A DNA stretch of 7,872 bases, taken from positions 1-7,872 of the forward strand of contig JAKCCC010000074.1 of the NCBI GenBank assembly GCA_021838985.1, given 5' to 3'. Made by a program: the position numbers and the translations under genes. The stretch is from Planctomycetota bacterium (GTDB lineage: Bacteria; Planctomycetota; Phycisphaerae; WQYP01). The notes below the pieces were generated by a model. That model did no database searches, had not been told where the DNA came from, and saw only the letters and a list, made by a program, of their open reading frames with translations. Of the stretch, positions 5,696 through 7,872 are shown one piece after another (position 1 is the first letter of the stretch; each line of letters begins with the position of its first letter).

Positions 5696-5703
5696 TATTA
5701 TAA
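5696..5703. promoter_or_regulatory. AT-rich -10-like box in the adk/pssA divergent region
   Basis: The stretch TATTATAA stands out in GC-rich DNA. It reads TATTAT on the plus strand (towards pssA) and a perfect TATAAT on the minus strand (complement of 5697-5702, towards adk). No clear -35 box is found at 16-18 bp on either side. It is a candidate only, and it is about 110 bp from adk and 195 bp from pssA. Confidence 0.25.
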
Positions 5704-5756
5704 ACTTGGTAACCGTTCACGGGCTGCGGCGATTGATGCGGCCCCACCTGTTGCTG

Positions 5757-5827
5757 CGGTTCAGTCGCCCCCGGCGACCTGCGGGCTGTGCAATAAACGC
5801 CGCAGATCGCTGCGGGCGACTGAACCG
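5757..5827. repeat. Large 71-nt hairpin upstream of pssA, copy 2 of a dispersed family
   Basis: Arms of 28 nt (5757-5784 and 5800-5827) pair with 25 Watson-Crick pairs, one G-T pair and two mismatches (5771/5813 and 5778/5806), around a 15-nt loop (5785-5799). The outer 14 bp are perfect: CGGTTCAGTCGCCC pairs with GGGCGACTGAACCG. The left arm matches 887-915 in inverted orientation at 25 of 29 positions. It ends 70 nt before the pssA start, so it would lie in the leader if transcription starts upstream. It has no T-run, so terminator function is unlikely. A small mobile palindrome (REP or MITE-like) fits best. Confidence 0.75.
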
Positions 5828-5834
5828 GTGAGAT

Positions 5835-5849
5835 ACCCCCTCGCGGGGT
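5835..5849. other. Short GC hairpin in the pssA leader
   Basis: ACCCC pairs with GGGGT around a CTCGC loop, between the large hairpin and the pssA start, leaving 48 nt to the ATG. It does not include the ribosome-binding site. A role in leader structure is possible but unsupported beyond position. Confidence 0.3.
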
Positions 5850-5887
5850 CAGGCGCGGGTCCGGGCACGGTTCCCAAACCTGATCGC

Positions 5888-5892
5888 GGGAG
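5888..5892 (+). promoter_or_regulatory. Ribosome-binding site of pssA
   Basis: GGGAG lies 5 nt before the ATG at 5898. Later in-frame ATGs at 5937 and 5943 have only weak purine stretches upstream, so this site favours the 5898 start. Confidence 0.5.
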
Positions 5893-5897
5893 TCCCC

Positions 5898-6866
5898 ATG
5901 CGCTATCGTGAACCGCATTGGCGCAGAGAACCTTGGATGCCAATGGCGCCGACGAGGCTGCGGAAGCGTATTTCCATACTGCCCACGCTGATGACGCTGG
6001 GGAACCTGCTTTGTGGTTTCGCCGCTTTGGGCTACGCCTCCGGCGCCGGCTCGGTGGAGGCGCCCAGCCTCGGCGGGCCGTACGCGGCGGCCGGCTACCT
6101 TATCTTCGCAGCGATGGTTTTGGACATTCTGGACGGCGGCCTGGCTCGGCTGGCCCGCGCCACCAGCGATTTTGGGACGGAGTTGGATTCCCTGGCGGAC
6201 GTGGTTACCTTCGGCGTCGTGCCCGCCTTCCTGTGTTTGAAAATTGTCTCTCATGTCCTGGCCGATGGGGGGGCGCCGGCCATCGCGATCAGTCCCGTCG
6301 CGGAAAGCATGCTCGGACGTTTTTACTGGATTATCGCCGCCATCTACGTAGCCTGCGCGGCGCTGCGCCTGGCCCGGTTTAATACGCTCAATCAACATGG
6401 CCTGGAGGCCCATCTGGCCTTCAAGGGTTTGCCGACACCGGGCGCCGCGGGCGTCGTCGCGGCCAGTGTCATTTTTTTCGAGGCCTTGCGCCCCGGCTCG
6501 CCGCACGTTTTTCCGTTCAATGTTCCGCCGGTGCTGGGGGCCGCGGTCACGAAACTTTTTCCCTACGCCATGCCCGTGATTCTACTGCTGCTGGCGATTC
6601 TCATGGTCAGTCGCATCAGTTACGGGCACTTGATCAACCAATATTTACGGGGGCGCAAGCCGTTCTCTTATGTGGTGCGGGCGGTGTTGCTGCTGCTGTT
6701 GGTGCTCTGGCAGCCCCAATTAACCGTTCTGATTGTCATTTATATCTACGCCTTTTACCCGCCAGTTCACGCGGCCTGGCGGAAATTGCTCCGTCGTCCC
6801 GAACCGCCAAGCCTGGCGGCGGGTGTCCTGGGCCGCCGCGCGGAGGACGACTATCCGCCGGTATGA
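5898..6866 (+). CDS. pssA: CDP-diacylglycerol--serine O-phosphatidyltransferase
   Basis: 322 residues, an integral membrane enzyme joining CDP-diacylglycerol and serine to form phosphatidylserine, the precursor of phosphatidylethanolamine. The CDP-alcohol phosphatidyltransferase signature D-x2-D-G-x2-A-R-x8-G-x3-D-x3-D is complete (Asp76, Asp79-Gly80, Ala83-Arg84, Gly93, Asp97, Asp101). It follows the PssA-type opening LPTLMTLGNLLCGFAA (28-43). FKGLPTPGAAG (175-185) is also typical of PssA as opposed to PgsA. About eight hydrophobic segments can be seen (roughly 30-48, 62-79, 103-120, 142-157, 181-196, 222-239, 259-271 and 274-289). The cytoplasmic C-terminus is rich in Arg and Pro. No phosphatidylserine decarboxylase gene is beside it. 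The stop overlaps the next gene's start by 4 bp (ATGA), which indicates translational coupling. Confidence 0.93.
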   Translation: MRYREPHWRREPWMPMAPTRLRKRISILPTLMTLGNLLCGFAALGYASGAGSVEAPSLGGPYAAAGYLIFAAMVLDILDGGLARLARATSDFGTELDSLADVVTFGVVPAFLCLKIVSHVLADGGAPAIAISPVAESMLGRFYWIIAAIYVACAALRLARFNTLNQHGLEAHLAFKGLPTPGAAGVVAASVIFFEALRPGSPHVFPFNVPPVLGAAVTKLFPYAMPVILLLLAILMVSRISYGHLINQYLRGRKPFSYVVRAVLLLLLVLWQPQLTVLIVIYIYAFYPPVHAAWRKLLRRPEPPSLAAGVLGRRAEDDYPPV

Positions 6867-7609
6867 AAGTCGCACTGATTACGGGTGGTTCCAGCGGCAT
6901 CGGTGCCGCCACGGCCAGAGAGCTCCTCGAGCGTCGTTGGGCGGTGGTGCTGGCCGCGCGGGGGCGGCCGAGGCTCGAAGCGACCGCGCGCCGTCTGGCC
7001 CGGCATGGTGGTGCGGTTTTGCCGATCCCCGCGGATGTCAGCCAGCCGGATCAGGCCGAAGCGCTGGTCGCTCAGGCCGCCGCCTGGAAAGGTCGACTTG
7101 ACGCGGTGATTAATGCGGCGGGCGCCGCGCCGCTGGCGCCGTTAGCGCGGCTTTCCGCGGCGCAATGGCGGCGGATTCTCGACACCAATCTATCCGCGGT
7201 GTTCCACACCACCCGGGCCGCCTGGCCGATCTTTGGGCGACAGCACCGCCGCCGGGCCAAAGGTCGACCGCGGCTGGGCGCCACCGGTTGGACCGGAACC
7301 GTTGTCAATATTTCCAGCGAAGCCTCACGCGATCCCTTCGCTGGTTTGGGCGCCTATGGCGCCGCCAAGGCGGCGTTGAATTTGCTCACCCGTGTGATCG
7401 CCCGCGAAGGTCTCGCCATCGGGGTGCGCGCCGTCGCCATCGCCCCGGGAGCGGTGGACACCCCCATGTTCCGCGCCCTGCCGTTCGCCGGCCAAGTGCC
7501 GGCGGAGGCGCTGCTTGCGCCTCAGGATGTCGCCGCCGCCATTGTGGCCGCCCTGGAGGGCAGCCTATGGTGTGCCAGCGGAGAAACTATTTTCATCCAC
7601 GCCCGCTAA
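6863..7609 (+). CDS. Short-chain dehydrogenase/reductase (SDR) family oxidoreductase
   Basis: 248 residues, a classical-length SDR using NAD(P)H through a Rossmann fold. The cofactor motif TGGSSGIG is at 7-14, NAAG at 84-87, the structural Asn in DTNL at 109, and the catalytic set Ser152, Tyr165 (YGAAK) and Lys169. PGAVDTPM (195-202) follows the active site as in classical members. Arg33 after the second beta strand (AARGRPRL) hints at NADP preference, but this is a weak guide. An unusual basic insertion (about 127-143, HRRRAKGRPR) separates helix alpha-F from the strand leading to NISS, where most SDRs have only a short turn. The start overlaps the pssA stop by 4 bp, and sixA follows after 31 nt, so it is probably co-transcribed with both. 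Substrate cannot be predicted from the motifs. A lipid-linked role is only suggested by the neighbour. Confidence 0.9.
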   Translation: MKVALITGGSSGIGAATARELLERRWAVVLAARGRPRLEATARRLARHGGAVLPIPADVSQPDQAEALVAQAAAWKGRLDAVINAAGAAPLAPLARLSAAQWRRILDTNLSAVFHTTRAAWPIFGRQHRRRAKGRPRLGATGWTGTVVNISSEASRDPFAGLGAYGAAKAALNLLTRVIAREGLAIGVRAVAIAPGAVDTPMFRALPFAGQVPAEALLAPQDVAAAIVAALEGSLWCASGETIFIHAR

Positions 7610-7628
7610 CACCAACGCGCGGCGACAC

Positions 7629-7633
7629 AGGAG
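7629..7633 (+). promoter_or_regulatory. Ribosome-binding site of the sixA-like gene
   Basis: AGGAG lies 7 nt before the ATG at 7641, an ideal spacing, which fixes the start. Confidence 0.6.
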
Positions 7634-7640
7634 ACTCCCG

Positions 7641-7872
7641 ATGAAACTTTACCTCTGCCGCCATGCCCAGGCGGCCGATGCCAGTGGGAAAGTGTCCGAC
7701 GCGGACCGGCCGCTTACACCCCAAGGCATTCGTAAATTTCAACGCGCGGCGCGCGGCCTGGCGGCGCTGGAGCCGGGAATTCAAACCATCCTGAGTTCTC
7801 CGCTGGTGCGGGCGCGGCAAACCGCCCAGTTGGCGGCGGAGGCGTTATCATCCGGCAGCGCCGCAACGCCTG
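7641..7872 (+). CDS. sixA: SixA-like phosphohistidine phosphatase (3' partial)
   Basis: The first 77 residues are present before the window ends, about half of a typical SixA (roughly 150-170 residues). The histidine phosphatase superfamily motif is at the N-terminus, LYLCRHA (3-9), with Arg7 and the phospho-accepting His8. RPLTPQGI (23-30) and SSPLVRARQTA (52-62), with the second phosphate-binding arginine, follow in the order seen in SixA proteins. SixA enzymes remove phosphate from histidine residues of phosphocarrier or phosphorelay proteins. The remaining catalytic His lies outside the window, so activity cannot be confirmed. It begins 31 nt after the SDR gene with its own good ribosome-binding site and is probably the third gene of the pssA operon. 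Confidence 0.85.
   Translation, partial: MKLYLCRHAQAADASGKVSDADRPLTPQGIRKFQRAARGLAALEPGIQTILSSPLVRARQTAQLAAEALSSGSAATP

Noticed and set aside
5625..6506. 293-residue minus-strand open frame
   Set aside because: It runs antisense through pssA and the hairpin. The sequence is rich in Arg, Gly and Gln with no motif, typical of a shadow frame in GC-rich DNA.

Overview
The window looks like a chromosomal stretch from a GC-rich bacterium. The style of RuvA (long loop after the OB fold, LTPRLLGF, FFELFITVKGIG), PssA and the adenylate kinase points to the Planctomycetota/Verrucomicrobiota side of the tree, with Planctomycetota favoured. This is an inference from remembered family resemblance, not from a search.

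Layout: 3-416 is the C-terminal end of a GH2-like glycoside hydrolase (+). 417-1152 is a gene-free, repeat-rich spacer holding three REP-like stem-loops, a second type of dispersed hairpin and a 21-bp tandem array. 1153-2974 carries ruvB and ruvA (-), transcribed ruvA to ruvB from a visible sigma70-like promoter at 3005-3033, with a degenerate heptamer tract between the genes. 3036-3305 is a stranded C-terminal piece of a NifS/IscS-type cysteine desulfurase (-). 3306-3813 is a spacer rich in short stem-loops. 3814-4776 is a CE7 acetyl-xylan esterase / cephalosporin-C deacetylase (+), convergent with an adenylate kinase variant at 4810-5586 (-). 5587-5897 is a divergent intergenic region with a 71-nt hairpin related to one in the first spacer. 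5898-7872 is a likely operon (+): pssA, an SDR oxidoreductase overlapping it by 4 bp, and the start of a SixA-like histidine phosphatase cut by the window edge.

The genes form separate housekeeping modules. RuvAB does Holliday-junction branch migration, Adk does adenylate interconversion, and PssA makes phosphatidylserine. Two carbohydrate-active genes (GH2-like and CE7) hint at polysaccharide use.

I found no defence system, prophage, CRISPR array, transposase, tRNA or rRNA, and nothing that amounts to a new system. The observations most worth following are the families of palindromic intergenic repeats, one with a compensatory base-pair change, the truncated cysteine desulfurase, and the unusual adenylate kinase.
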